64,000 nucleotides of DNA, taken from contig CBDIHH010000006.1 of assembly GCA_965279095.1 (NCBI GenBank), forward strand, positions 186,001 to 250,000. Direction: 5' to 3'. A model generated the notes under the pieces. The model was not told the DNA's origin. It searched no databases and saw only the letters and a list, made by a program, of their open reading frames with translations. How positions within the stretch are numbered: position 1 is the first letter of the stretch; every line of letters starts with the position of its first letter. Positions 16,659-25,737 of this stretch are shown one piece after another. A program made the position numbers and the translations under genes. The DNA is from CBDIHH01 sp965279095 (lineage in GTDB: Bacteria; Pseudomonadota; Alphaproteobacteria; Caulobacterales; Caulobacteraceae).

Positions 16659-18047
16659 TCAGCCCATCGACGCCCCGTCGGCTTGCGGGTCGAGGGCCGC
16701 CCGCCGCTGGCGCAGGTCGCGCAGGCGGCCCTCGTTGAGATCGTAGGGGGCCAGGAAGGCGATGGTGAGCACGGCGAACAGGGCCGGGACGAGGGCCTGC
16801 GCCGCCCGGATGCCCTCCACGGCCCCGGCAGGCTGGGCGTGGCCGCCCGTCGTGCTGGCCACGTAGCCGGTGGCGCCCAGCAGCACGCCAAGGACGGCGA
16901 TGCCCACCGAGGCGGCCACCTGCTCGATGAGGGCGTAGACGCCGGTGAACACCCCCTCCCGGCGCAGGCCCGTCTGCAGATAGTCGTGCTCGATGGCGTC
17001 GGGCAGCATCGCCTGGGAGAACAGGAACATGCCCCCGGCCGTCAGGCCCGTGGCCACCGCCCGCGCCAGCAGCAGGGGCCCCGGCTCGCCGGGGACCGCC
17101 AGCCACCAGGACAGGGCGACCAGGGCGTACAGGGCCGCGGCGACCATGAAGCAGGCCTTCTTGCCGATGCGCCGGGCGAGCAGGATCCACAGGGGCTGGA
17201 CGGCGACGACCGCGACGCTTTGCACCGTCAGGACCAGACCCAGCCAGGTGTCGGACGCCTTGAGCGCGTGCTTGGTGAAATAGGGCAGGGAGCCCAGCTG
17301 GAACGCCAGCAGCAGGAAATACATCAGCTTCGCCGACATCAGCCACAGGAAGGGGCGATTGCCGGCGGCGGTGCGCAACTGCGTCATCAGGGGCGGCGCC
17401 CGGCCGGGCGCCGCCTCGGTCCGTGGCGCGCCGCGGACAAGCCAGGCGCACAGCACCAGGCTGGGCGCGGCCAGGACCATCAGGCCGATGGCCAGGTTGC
17501 GATAGCCGGCCCGGCCGGCGCCCCAGTGGTCCAGCAGCATGGGCGCGATGCCCAGGGCGAGCAGGCTGGCGGCGGTGGAGAAGAACACGCGGCAGGACGA
17601 CAGCCGGGTGCGCTCCTCGTAGTCCTGGGTCATCTCGGCGAACATGGCGATGTAGGCCACCACGAACATGGCGTGGGCGGTGGCGAACAGGATCAGCATC
17701 ACGAACATGTAGGCGGTGCTGGCGCGGGGGCTCATCGTCGGAATGGCGAACATGGCGAGGATGACCAGCGCGCTCAGCAGTCCTCCCGTCAGCAACATCG
17801 GCAGCCGCCGACCCCAGGGGGTCGACAGGCGGTCGCTGAGGGCGCCCATCAGCGGATGGTTGACCGCGTCCCAGATCTTGGAGACCGCGAAGATCATGGA
17901 CGCGGCGTAGGCGGCGATGCCGATGGTGTCGGTCATGAACCTCAGCAACAGCACCCCGGCGGAGACGCTGAGGATCGACATGGGGAAGGACCCCAGTCCC
18001 CAGCCGAAGAAGATGCGTCGGGGCAGCGGCCCCCCGAGAGTCGTCAA
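16659..18047 (-). CDS. GPH/MFS-type symporter
   Basis: The carrier fold starts at PRRIFFGWGLGSF. TTG 18047 overlaps the preceding cupin stop (TTGA) and gives 462 residues, normal for the family, with GAGG ten bases upstream; the long N-terminal extension in frame is out-of-frame cupin sequence. GPH marks are SKIWDAVNHPLMGALSDRLSTPWGRRLP and LPDAIEHDYLQTGLRREGVFTGV. About twelve hydrophobic segments are visible. It is the second member of this family in the island and is translationally coupled to a cupin. The substrate is unknown. Confidence 0.85.
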   Translation of the reverse strand: MTTLGGPLPRRIFFGWGLGSFPMSILSVSAGVLLLRFMTDTIGIAAYAASMIFAVSKIWDAVNHPLMGALSDRLSTPWGRRLPMLLTGGLLSALVILAMFAIPTMSPRASTAYMFVMLILFATAHAMFVVAYIAMFAEMTQDYEERTRLSSCRVFFSTAASLLALGIAPMLLDHWGAGRAGYRNLAIGLMVLAAPSLVLCAWLVRGAPRTEAAPGRAPPLMTQLRTAAGNRPFLWLMSAKLMYFLLLAFQLGSLPYFTKHALKASDTWLGLVLTVQSVAVVAVQPLWILLARRIGKKACFMVAAALYALVALSWWLAVPGEPGPLLLARAVATGLTAGGMFLFSQAMLPDAIEHDYLQTGLRREGVFTGVYALIEQVAASVGIAVLGVLLGATGYVASTTGGHAQPAGAVEGIRAAQALVPALFAVLTIAFLAPYDLNEGRLRDLRQRRAALDPQADGASMG

Positions 18048-18466
18048 GGCCGGCCGGCCTCGGCCGCCGCGGCCTCGATCAGGGCCCAGATGTCGTCGCG
18101 GGCCTCGTCGGTGAGACCGATGCCGAGGGTCTTGCAGGATGATCCCGTCACCCGCGACCGGTGCCCCTGACCCTCGGTGTCCATGACCAGCAGGACCGAG
18201 CCGAGGCCCAGGTCGCGCCGGTCGCCGTCGGTGGTCTCGATCTCCCAGCCGCCTTCGACGACCACCGAGAGGCTGGCGCTCGAGCCCCGGTGCCAGTCCT
18301 TGCTCGCCCCGCCGTCCCCGTGGGCGACGCCCCACGACCGGGCGCCCTTGGAGCCGAGCCACACCCGGGCGCCGTCCGGCCCGACCCCGGGCTCGACCTG
18401 GGGCAGGTCGATGTCGATCAGCTTCGAGCCGCCATCCGGCGTGTGATAGACAGCCAAGGCGCGCAT
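18044..18466 (-). CDS. Cupin-like protein
   Basis: This 140-residue protein begins MRALAVYHTPDGGSKL. Its pattern (DWHRGSSASLSVVVEGGWEIETTDGDRRDLGLGSVLLVMDTEGQGHRSRV) matches a small cupin with one His in the first motif and GxGH in the second, as in cupins annotated as regulators or sensors of MFS genes. The stop overlaps the GPH carrier start, so the two are expressed together. It is divergent from the first PhyH-like gene. Whether it is an enzyme or a binding protein is open. Confidence 0.78.
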   Translation of the reverse strand: MRALAVYHTPDGGSKLIDIDLPQVEPGVGPDGARVWLGSKGARSWGVAHGDGGASKDWHRGSSASLSVVVEGGWEIETTDGDRRDLGLGSVLLVMDTEGQGHRSRVTGSSCKTLGIGLTDEARDDIWALIEAAAAEAGRP

Positions 18467-18557
18467 TGCGTAAGCTCCGGTGGCGGGCGCGGCGCGCCCG
18501 TCGTCCGACCTAAGGGGCGCCGAGCGGCGCCGTCCAGATCGCATACGCCATAGTCGG

Positions 18558-18574
18558 CATGAGCTGATTTCATG
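18558..18574. promoter_or_regulatory. Candidate LysR-type half-site pair
   Basis: CATGA (18558-18562) and TCATG (18570-18574) are inverted with a seven-base spacer, the same geometry as the box at 8993. It sits between the divergent cupin/GPH operon and the first PhyH-like gene. Five-base arms can occur by chance, so this is tentative. Confidence 0.3.
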
Positions 18575-18715
18575 GGCCGCCCCCGACCTGCCATGAGCGC
18601 CGCGAATGGCGGCTATGTCGGCGTCGCGTTGGACATGGCCCCAACGATGCCGCCATCTGGCATGGACACCGACGGCGACCCACACCAGGGGCCGCCTTTC
18701 AGGACGAGCAGAGCC

Positions 18716-19546
18716 ATGAACAGGACCCCCCTCCATCCGATCACCCCGGCCCACCAGGAGGCCTATCGCCGAGATGGCGTGGTCTGCCTGAGGCAGATGT
18801 TCGACGCCGACTGGATCGAGTCCCTGCGCGCCGGCGCCCAGGAGGTCATCGCCGATCCCCATGCCTGGGGGGACGTGGGCCCCTCGCACGGGGAGATGAC
18901 CTCGGTGGCCCATCTGTGGCGCCGGCCCGGCCCGTTCCGCGAGTTCGCCCTGCATTCCCCCGTGGGCGAGGTGGTGGGGCGGACCATCGGCGCCGATCGC
19001 ATCCAGATGTTCCACGACCACCTGTTCCATAAGCCGCCCCGCTCGCCCAAGGTGATGCGGTGGCACGCCGACCACGGGTGGCCGTTCCGCGGCGAGATGG
19101 TCCCCAACATCTGGATCGCCCTGACGCCGGTGAACGCGCTGAACGGGCGGATCGAATTTTTGGCGGGCTATCACCGCCATTGTGTCGAGAACGGCCTGCG
19201 CTACGGCCCGGCGGGCAATGGCCTGGGATTTCCCGACTTCGAGGCCGGCCGCAATGATCCCGACTATCCGTTTCGCTACGTCAGCTGGGACCTGGAGCCG
19301 GGCGACGCGGTGCTGTTCCACGTCGATACCCCGCACTATTCCAAGGGCAATGCGTCGGACGACATGCCGCGCACCGGGCTGGCCGTGCGGGTGATCGGCG
19401 ACGATGCGGTGTGGTGCACCCTGCCGGGACTGGCGCCCATCCCCGGCATCGACACCACCGCCATGCCCGACGGCGCCCACCCGGAGCCGAGTGATGTCCT
19501 GCCGGTGATCTGGGACCGGGCCGAAGCCCTGCAAGCGGCCTCGTGA
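18716..19546 (+). CDS. Phytanoyl-CoA dioxygenase (PhyH)-family oxygenase 1
   Basis: ATG 18716 gives 276 residues, chosen because the N-terminus then aligns with the twin at 20663 (TPLxPIT and AYxxDGVVCLRQ). It is a non-haem Fe(II)/2-oxoglutarate oxygenase: the HxD pair is in WHADHG (His117, Asp119), the distal His207 in PHYSKGN, and an Arg for 2-oxoglutarate follows (Arg219 or Arg225). Members hydroxylate acyl-CoAs, terpenoids and other natural products. It is divergent from the cupin/GPH pair and converges with the second LysR gene, ten bases apart. The substrate is unknown. Confidence 0.87.
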   Translation: MNRTPLHPITPAHQEAYRRDGVVCLRQMFDADWIESLRAGAQEVIADPHAWGDVGPSHGEMTSVAHLWRRPGPFREFALHSPVGEVVGRTIGADRIQMFHDHLFHKPPRSPKVMRWHADHGWPFRGEMVPNIWIALTPVNALNGRIEFLAGYHRHCVENGLRYGPAGNGLGFPDFEAGRNDPDYPFRYVSWDLEPGDAVLFHVDTPHYSKGNASDDMPRTGLAVRVIGDDAVWCTLPGLAPIPGIDTTAMPDGAHPEPSDVLPVIWDRAEALQAAS

Positions 19547-19556
19547 CGGGCCTGCG

Positions 19557-20489
19557 CTAGGCGGGGGGCTCCCCCGCGACACAGGCGTCCCAGACCCGCC
19601 GGGTCAGGTCGCGCAGCCACGTCACCGGGGCATGCCCTTGGTCGCGGGCGTGCCACACCAGGCCGAAGGCATGGGGCGGACCGGCGATCGGCGGGGTCAT
19701 AATCCTGAGGCTCGGCGAGGGCGTGACCAGGCTGCCCATCACCGTGCACAGCAGCGGGCTGTCGGGGACCAGCTGCTCGATATAGACCGAGGTGGGGACG
19801 ATGGTGCTGATCCGGCGCCGCAGCCCCTGTTCGGCCAGGCGGTCGTCCACCCAGGTGCGGCTGAACCGGTCGGAGGCCACGACCAGGTGCGGCAGGCGCG
19901 CATAGGTGTCCAGGTCGAGGACCTCGCCGACCTCGCTATTGGACCGCGCCGCCACGCAGACCACCTCGTCTTCGTAGAGGGGCAGAAAGCCGAAGCGCGG
20001 ACTGTCGAGCATCAGGTTCGGGGTGCTGACCACCAGCTGCACGGCCCGGCTGTCCAGCGCCGCGGCCGCCTCCGCGGGGGCGAGGTTGCGCACCAGCAGG
20101 CAGGTATTGGGGGCGGCGAGGCGAACCTCGCGGCACAGGCCGGCGATGAAGCGCGGGTGCATCCCACTGGTCAGGCCCACCGTCAGGTCCAATTCGGCGA
20201 CGGCGGGGTCGAAATCGCCGGTCAGCGCCAGGGCCTGCTGGATCTCCTCGAGCGGGCCCCGGATGCGCGCCGCGAGTTGCTCGGCAAAAGCGGTCGGCTC
20301 CATGCCGTCGGGCGTGCGCACGAACAGTGGGTCGTCGAACAGGTCGCGAAGATTGCGCAGGCCGTGACTGACCGCCGACTGGCTCATGTTCAGGATCGCC
20401 CCCGCCCGGGTGACATGGCGCTCGCCATAGACGGCGCTGAAGATCTTGATCAGATTCAGATCGACGCGCTGAAGATGGCTGGCTTTCAT
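19557..20489 (-). CDS. LysR-type regulator, NodD/NahR-like
   Basis: This 310-residue regulator starts MKASHLQRVDLNLIKIFSAVYGERHVTRAG, the opening typical of the NodD/NahR/LinR branch (RVDLNLL), with helix-turn-helix LNMSQSAVSHGLRNLRDLFDDPLFVRTPDG. The effector domain extends to residue 300. This branch commonly controls aromatic or xenobiotic degradation operons. It is divergent from the PhyH2-GMC-MFS operon across 173 bases with a palindrome at 20571-20587, so that operon is its probable target. Confidence 0.9.
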   Translation of the reverse strand: MKASHLQRVDLNLIKIFSAVYGERHVTRAGAILNMSQSAVSHGLRNLRDLFDDPLFVRTPDGMEPTAFAEQLAARIRGPLEEIQQALALTGDFDPAVAELDLTVGLTSGMHPRFIAGLCREVRLAAPNTCLLVRNLAPAEAAAALDSRAVQLVVSTPNLMLDSPRFGFLPLYEDEVVCVAARSNSEVGEVLDLDTYARLPHLVVASDRFSRTWVDDRLAEQGLRRRISTIVPTSVYIEQLVPDSPLLCTVMGSLVTPSPSLRIMTPPIAGPPHAFGLVWHARDQGHAPVTWLRDLTRRVWDACVAGEPPA

Positions 20490-20570
20490 CGGACCCCGGC
20501 TCGCCCCGCGGCACTATCGGGAAAACAGTCCGCGCAGGCTAGGGGGCGGTGAGGGCGTTCCATGTCCCGG

Positions 20571-20587
20571 GCGCATGGCTGATGCGC
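20571..20587. promoter_or_regulatory. Candidate operator palindrome
   Basis: GCGCAT (20571-20576) and ATGCGC (20582-20587) flank a five-base centre. It lies in the gap between the divergent LysR gene and the PhyH2-GMC-MFS operon, where autoregulated LysR boxes usually occur. The spacing is not the classic T-N11-A, so the assignment is weak. Confidence 0.35.
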
Positions 20588-20662
20588 GTCATTCGATTGG
20601 CGGGATGGGGGCAGGCGCGTCAGTTTGGCGGCTCTCCACCGATCGCAATCCAGGCGCCTCGC

Positions 20663-21601
20663 ATGACTTTCAACAGTACCCCGCTGCGGCCGATCACCCA
20701 GCAGGATCGGGACGCCTACGCCGCCGACGGCGTGGTGTGCCTGCGGCAGGTATTCGACCCGGACTGGATGAAGTCCCTCGAGCCTGAGGCGCGCCGCATC
20801 GTCGTCGACGGCGAGGATGTCGGCCTGCTGCCCAACAACCCCGGCCGCTACATGTCGCGGGTCTCCGCTCCGTTCCGCCGCTTCATCTTCGACTCGCCGG
20901 TGGCCCAGGCGGCGGGGGAGGTGATGGGGTCGCGCGAGATCCGGTTCTTCTTCGACGAGATGTTCGCCAAGAGACCGAACTCCTCGGAGAAGACCATCTG
21001 GCACACCGACCGCATGGGCTGGCCGGTGACCGGGCTGATGGTGCCGTCCCTTTGGATACCCCTGGGCGGGGTGAGCCAGGAGAACTGCCTGGAGTGCGTG
21101 GCGGGCACCCAGGTCCAGGAGACTCCCTACTGGCTGTTCTCGCCCAACGCCCGCCAGATGTTGCGGCCGCCCGAACGGGTGAGCCATCCGGACGGAGAGG
21201 CCCTGCGCGCCGATCCCGCCAACCGGTTCCTGCAATGGGACATGGAGCCCGGCGACATGCTCGTGGTGCATCCGAGGACCATCCATTACTCCCACGGCAA
21301 TTCGGCGGAAGACTGGCGCATCGCCCTGTCGGTGCGGGTGTTCGGCGACGACATCGTCTGGGCCCCCCGGCCGGACTGCGTGAATCTGGCCGGTGTCAGT
21401 TTCGACGAGATGATCCCGGGCGAGCCCCCCGCAGGGCCGATGTTCCCCCTGCTCTGGTCGCAGGACGGCCGGCGGGACGGCGATGCGGACTTTCCCCGCG
21501 GCTTCGCCACCCGCTGGCGCCAGGGCCGTCGCAAGGACCTCAACGAATACGACACCTTCGCCAAGCTGAACGCACAGCAATCCGTCCAAGCGACGCGCTG
21601 A
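20663..21601 (+). CDS. Phytanoyl-CoA dioxygenase (PhyH)-family oxygenase 2
   Basis: ATG 20663 gives 312 residues, aligned at the N-terminus with the twin at 18716. The Fe(II) site is IWHTDRMGWP (His114, Asp116) and IHYSHGN (His208); the SVRVFGDD strand carries the 2-oxoglutarate Arg. It is longer than the twin, with an extra C-terminal tail rich in Arg and Asp (WRQGRRKDLNEYDTF). It opens an operon with a GMC oxidoreductase and an MFS carrier, so oxygenation followed by alcohol oxidation of one imported compound is plausible. Confidence 0.87.
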   Translation: MTFNSTPLRPITQQDRDAYAADGVVCLRQVFDPDWMKSLEPEARRIVVDGEDVGLLPNNPGRYMSRVSAPFRRFIFDSPVAQAAGEVMGSREIRFFFDEMFAKRPNSSEKTIWHTDRMGWPVTGLMVPSLWIPLGGVSQENCLECVAGTQVQETPYWLFSPNARQMLRPPERVSHPDGEALRADPANRFLQWDMEPGDMLVVHPRTIHYSHGNSAEDWRIALSVRVFGDDIVWAPRPDCVNLAGVSFDEMIPGEPPAGPMFPLLWSQDGRRDGDADFPRGFATRWRQGRRKDLNEYDTFAKLNAQQSVQATR

Positions 21602-21602
21602 C

Positions 21603-23198
21603 TTGGCGTCCTGGGACTACATCATCGTCGGGGCCGGATCGGCCGGCTGTGTCCTCGCCAACCGGCTGAGCGAGGATCCCGCCGTGCGGGTCCTGTTGCT
21701 GGAGGCCGGCGGGGTCGACTGGTCGCCCTACATCCATGTGCCGGCGGCCCTGATCAAGGCGGTGGGCAATCCCCGACACGACTGGATGACCCTGGCGGAA
21801 CCGGACGCCTCGCGCGGCGGCAAGGTGGACCTGTGGCCGGCGGGCAAGGGCCTGGGCGGATCCAGCTCGATCAACGGGATGCTGTATGTGCGCGGCGCCG
21901 CGGCCGACTTCGACCGCTGGGAGGCCCTGGGCAACCCCGGCTGGTCGTTCGCGTCGGTGGCGCCCTATTTCAAGCGGCTGGAGCGCACGGCCTTCGGCAG
22001 CGACGCGCTGCGGGGCCGCGACGGGCCGATGAGGGTGCAACCCCTGCGCACCCTGCACCAGCTTAGCCATGTGTTTATCGAGGCGGCGGGTCAGGCAGGC
22101 CTTCCGTTTACGGAGGATTACAACGGGGCGACCCAGGACGGGGTCGGCTATCCCCAGGTGACCCAGAGCCGCGGCCGCCGCTGGAGCGCCTCGCGGGGCT
22201 ATCTGTGGCCCGCGCGCCGGCGGCGGAACCTTAGAATCCAGACGGGGGCGCAGGTCCGTCGGCTGCTGGTGCGCGACGGACGGTGCGTGGGCGTCGAGGC
22301 CAGCTGGGATGGCGCCACGCACAGTCTGGAGGCCGCGCGGGAGGTGATCGTCTGCGCCGGCGCCATGGGGTCGCCCAAGCTGCTGATGCTGTCGGGGATC
22401 GGCCCCAAGGAGGATCTGGCCCGGCTCGGCATCGCCTCGGTGATCGACCAGCCGCAGGTGGGCCGCAACCTGCAGGACCATCCCAACGCCACCGTCAGCG
22501 TGGACGTCAATGTCCGGACCTTCAACGTGGAGGTCAACAGCCCGCGCATGGGCTGGCATGTGCTCAACTGGCTGCTGTTTGGCCGCGGCCCGGCGACCAG
22601 TCCCTATCCCCACGCGGTAGGCTTTTTCCGCTCCAGCCCCGACCTGCCCGGCCCCGACATCCAGGTGATGCTCGGCCCGTTCGCCTTCTCGTTTTCCGAG
22701 GCGGGGATCACCCCCTATCCGAAATCGGCGGTCACGGCGGCGGTGTCCCTGTCCTACCCGCGCGGCCGGGGGCAGGTCAGGCTGCGCTCGGCCGACCCCA
22801 AGGACACGCCGATCGTGGACCACGAACTGCTGTGCGACCCCGAGGACGTGGCCGCCCTGACCCGCGCCTGCCGCTATGTGCAGCGGATCTTCCGCGCCCC
22901 CGCCTTCAGGCCGTTCGTCACCCAGGAGCGGATGCCGGGGCCGGCGGTGGTCACCGACGCCGAGTGGGACGCCTATCTGCGGCAGACCACCTTCCTCGGC
23001 TATCACGCCATGGGCACTTGCGCGATGGGGCCTCAGGGGGTCACCGACGAGGCCCTGCGGGTGCGCGGGGTGGCCGGCCTGAGGGTGGTCGACGCCTCGG
23101 TGATCCCCTCTCATGTCTCTGGCAATATCAACGCGGCGGTGATGATGTTGGCCGAGCGCGCCGCCGACCTCATCCGCGCGGAGCCCCGGCCACAATGA
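21603..23198 (+). CDS. GMC-family FAD-dependent alcohol dehydrogenase/oxidase
   Basis: This 531-residue flavoprotein starts at TTG 21603, one base after the PhyH2 stop; no ATG precedes the FAD motif. The dinucleotide fold WDYIIVGAGSAGCVLANRLSE (4-24), the GMC signature GKGLGGSSSINGMLYVRG (about 82-99) and the C-terminal catalytic region GYHAMGTCAMG with VSGNINAAVMMLAERAAD are present. The pattern is that of choline dehydrogenase/AlkJ-like enzymes oxidising primary alcohols. It should act on a hydroxylated product of the neighbouring oxygenase. Confidence 0.9.
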   Translation: MASWDYIIVGAGSAGCVLANRLSEDPAVRVLLLEAGGVDWSPYIHVPAALIKAVGNPRHDWMTLAEPDASRGGKVDLWPAGKGLGGSSSINGMLYVRGAAADFDRWEALGNPGWSFASVAPYFKRLERTAFGSDALRGRDGPMRVQPLRTLHQLSHVFIEAAGQAGLPFTEDYNGATQDGVGYPQVTQSRGRRWSASRGYLWPARRRRNLRIQTGAQVRRLLVRDGRCVGVEASWDGATHSLEAAREVIVCAGAMGSPKLLMLSGIGPKEDLARLGIASVIDQPQVGRNLQDHPNATVSVDVNVRTFNVEVNSPRMGWHVLNWLLFGRGPATSPYPHAVGFFRSSPDLPGPDIQVMLGPFAFSFSEAGITPYPKSAVTAAVSLSYPRGRGQVRLRSADPKDTPIVDHELLCDPEDVAALTRACRYVQRIFRAPAFRPFVTQERMPGPAVVTDAEWDAYLRQTTFLGYHAMGTCAMGPQGVTDEALRVRGVAGLRVVDASVIPSHVSGNINAAVMMLAERAADLIRAEPRPQ

Positions 23199-24538
23199 CC
23201 CTGTCGCCCGCCCTGCCGGCCCACCGTCCCGCCGGCCGCCCTTACGGCTGGTGGGTGGTGTTCGTGCTGTCCTTGGGGAGCATCGCCTCGGCCTTCGACC
23301 GGCAGATCATCAATCTGCTGGTGGAGCCGATCAAGGCCGACCTGTCGATCACCGACACCCAGGTGTCGTTGCTGCAGGGTTTCGCCTTCGCCATCTTCTA
23401 CGCCGCCCTCGCCATCCCCCTCGGCCGCTGGGCCGACACCGGCAATCGCCGCAACGTCGTGCTGGCCGGCTGCCTCCTGTGGACCGCGGCGACCTTCGGC
23501 TGCGGCATGGCGGTCGGCTTCTGGTGGCTGTTCGCCGGGCGCATGGCCGTGGGGGTCGGCGAGGCGTCTCTGACGCCGGCGGCCTATTCCCTGATCAGCG
23601 ACTATTTCCCGCCTGAGCGCATCGCCCGGCCGATCAGCGTCTTCACCGGATCGGGCTTCATCGGCTCGGGGATCGCCCTGGTCGGCGGCGGCGCGGTGCT
23701 GGCGGCCCTGCAGGTCTACGGACCGATCGTACTGCCGGGGGTGGGGGCCCTGGCCGACTGGAAGGCCGCCTTCGTCATCGTTTCCCTCCCCGGCCTCCTG
23801 GTGGCGCTGCTCCTGTGGCTGACGGTCCGCGAGCCGCCGCGCTCAGAGGCCTTCGCCGCGGTGGCCGACGACCAGCCCCCGGCCCGGCGGGACCTGCTGG
23901 AGTTCCTGCGCGCCCGGGCCGGGGTGATCGCGCCCCTGTTCCTCGGCCTGTCGCTGCTGGCGGCGGGGCAGTTCGCCATCGGCGCCTGGACGCCCAGCTT
24001 CTTCATCCGCACCTTCGGCTGGACCGCGGCCCGGATCGGCGTCGCTTACGGCCTGCTGGTGGCCCTGGGCGGGGCCTTCGGCGTCGTCGCCGGGGGCTGG
24101 CTGTCGGACCGGATGAAGGCGCGCGGGGTGGTCGACGCCAATCTGCGCGTGCCGGTCCTCGCCGCCCTGGCGGCCGCCCCCCTGGCCATCGCCTTTCCCC
24201 TGGTCGCCTCGCCCCAGGCGGCCATCGCCCTGCTGGTTCCCCTGGCCATCCTCGGCCCGATGCCCTTCGGCGCCGGCACCGCCGCTATCCCGGCCCTGGC
24301 GCCCAACCGCCTGCGCGCGCAGCTGGTGGCCCTGTATCTGCTGGTGGCCAACGTGGTCGGGGTCGGCGCCGGGCCCTGGCTTGTGGCGCGGGTCACCGAC
24401 GGGGTGTTCCACGACCCCGCGCAGCTGCGCTATTCCCTGGCCTTGGTCGCGCCCGCGTTGATGCTGTCAGGCGCGGGCCTGATCTGGCTGGCCCTGCGTC
24501 CGTTCCGGCGGATCGTCGGCGGGACGCAGGGGGCCTAG
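23195..24538 (+). CDS. MFS transporter, Spns-like
   Basis: ATG 23195 overlaps the GMC stop (ATGA) and gives 447 residues; the much longer upstream frame is a shadow of the GMC gene. The N-terminus YGWWVVFVLSLGSIASAFDRQIINLLVEPIKADL is typical of spinster-type MFS proteins, and RWADTGNRRNVV is the loop 2-3 motif. About twelve hydrophobic segments are visible, with RxSEAFAAVADDQPPARR as the central loop. These carriers are common in sphingomonad and caulobacter catabolic clusters. The stop is two bases from the stop of the convergent monooxygenase. Confidence 0.88.
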   Translation: MTLSPALPAHRPAGRPYGWWVVFVLSLGSIASAFDRQIINLLVEPIKADLSITDTQVSLLQGFAFAIFYAALAIPLGRWADTGNRRNVVLAGCLLWTAATFGCGMAVGFWWLFAGRMAVGVGEASLTPAAYSLISDYFPPERIARPISVFTGSGFIGSGIALVGGGAVLAALQVYGPIVLPGVGALADWKAAFVIVSLPGLLVALLLWLTVREPPRSEAFAAVADDQPPARRDLLEFLRARAGVIAPLFLGLSLLAAGQFAIGAWTPSFFIRTFGWTAARIGVAYGLLVALGGAFGVVAGGWLSDRMKARGVVDANLRVPVLAALAAAPLAIAFPLVASPQAAIALLVPLAILGPMPFGAGTAAIPALAPNRLRAQLVALYLLVANVVGVGAGPWLVARVTDGVFHDPAQLRYSLALVAPALMLSGAGLIWLALRPFRRIVGGTQGA

Positions 24539-24540
24539 AC

Positions 24541-25737
24541 CTAGGCGGCCGCCTGCGCTGGCTCCAGCGCCACCGTGGTCGGGTCGTAGTCGTAGAGGAT
24601 GGGATCGGACGACGGCAGGGTCATGGTCTTGATCTTCTCCCGGTCCTCGCCCTGCGTCAGCTCGCCCTGCAGGCGCGATTGCAGCAGCACCCAGTTGGCG
24701 CGGCCGAGCCGGGTGCCCTCGTAGAGTTTCAGGGCCGCCGCGGCGTCGGCCTCCTCGCGGACGGTGCGCCCGAGGACGACGGCGTCCTCGATGGCCATGG
24801 CGGCGCCGAGGCCCAGGAAGGGGAGCATCGGATGGGCCGCGTCGCCCAGCAGCGCGACCCGGCCCTGCGTCCAGCTATCGATGGGATCGCGGTCGTAGAG
24901 GGCCCATTTGGCCGTGCCTTCGGGCGGGGCGTTGCGGAACAGGCCCAGCACGTCCTCGTCCCAGCCGGGGAAATACGACAGCAGCTCCTCGGGGGTGGTC
25001 TGTTCGGAGAAGCCCTCGCCGGTCCAGGAGTCGGTGCGGACGAAGGCGACGACATTGACGACGGTGTCGTGCCGGATGACGTAGCGCAGGACCCGCCGCC
25101 CCGGGCCGGAGAAGCCGAAGGTCTTGCCGGCGCTGAGGTATTGCTGGACGCGCTCGATGGGGATCAGGCAGCGATAGCAGACCTGGCCGGTGAAGCGCGG
25201 GTCCTCGGGGCCGAACATGCGCGCGCGCACCACTGACCGGACCCCGTCGGCGCCGATGAGCAGGTCGCCCCGCGCCGTCTCGCCATTGGCGAACCGCGCG
25301 GTCACCCCCGCGTCGTCCTGCTCGAAGGAATCGAAGTCGTGGCCCAGGCGCACGGCGTCCGGGTCGGCGGCGAGCACCGCCTGGCGCAGGATCTCATAGA
25401 GATCGGCGCGATGGATCTGCTGGAAGAAGGGCGGGTCCATTTCCGCGGCGCGGGCCGGGTCGCGCCAGTCGGCGCCGCCGCCCTCGCCCAGGGGGCGCTC
25501 GCCCGTGCGCCGGGGCCCGGCGACCCGCGGGTTGTCCGAGCCGCTGACCACCGCCTCCTTGAGGCCGAGGGAATACAGGCCCCGGCTGGCGGACTGGGTG
25601 AGGGTGATGCCGGCGCCGATGGCGGTGATCGCCGGCGCCCGCTCATAGACCGCCACTTCGACGCCGGCCTGCTGCAGCGCCAGCGCCGCGGTCAGGCCGC
25701 CGATTCCTCCGCCAACGATCAATGCGGTCTTGGTCAT
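24541..25737 (-). CDS. FAD-dependent class A monooxygenase (salicylate hydroxylase-like)
   Basis: ATG 25737, preceded by AGGAG, gives 398 residues; an 18-residue extension is possible but unlikely. It has all three class A flavoprotein hydroxylase motifs: GGGIGGLTAALALQQAG (about 8-24), the DG motif LLIGADGVRSVVR, and the GD motif VALLGDAAHPMLPFLGLGAAMAIEDA. It resembles salicylate and 3-hydroxybenzoate hydroxylases, which use NAD(P)H and O2 to hydroxylate aromatic or heteroaromatic acids. It is transcribed alone, divergent from the second methyltransferase cassette. Confidence 0.88.
   Translation of the reverse strand: MTKTALIVGGGIGGLTAALALQQAGVEVAVYERAPAITAIGAGITLTQSASRGLYSLGLKEAVVSGSDNPRVAGPRRTGERPLGEGGGADWRDPARAAEMDPPFFQQIHRADLYEILRQAVLAADPDAVRLGHDFDSFEQDDAGVTARFANGETARGDLLIGADGVRSVVRARMFGPEDPRFTGQVCYRCLIPIERVQQYLSAGKTFGFSGPGRRVLRYVIRHDTVVNVVAFVRTDSWTGEGFSEQTTPEELLSYFPGWDEDVLGLFRNAPPEGTAKWALYDRDPIDSWTQGRVALLGDAAHPMLPFLGLGAAMAIEDAVVLGRTVREEADAAAALKLYEGTRLGRANWVLLQSRLQGELTQGEDREKIKTMTLPSSDPILYDYDPTTVALEPAQAAA

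Noticed and set aside
22283..23194. N-terminal extension of the MFS frame ending at 24538
   Set aside because: This part is an out-of-frame reading of the GMC gene; the MFS fold begins at 23195 with an ATGA overlap.
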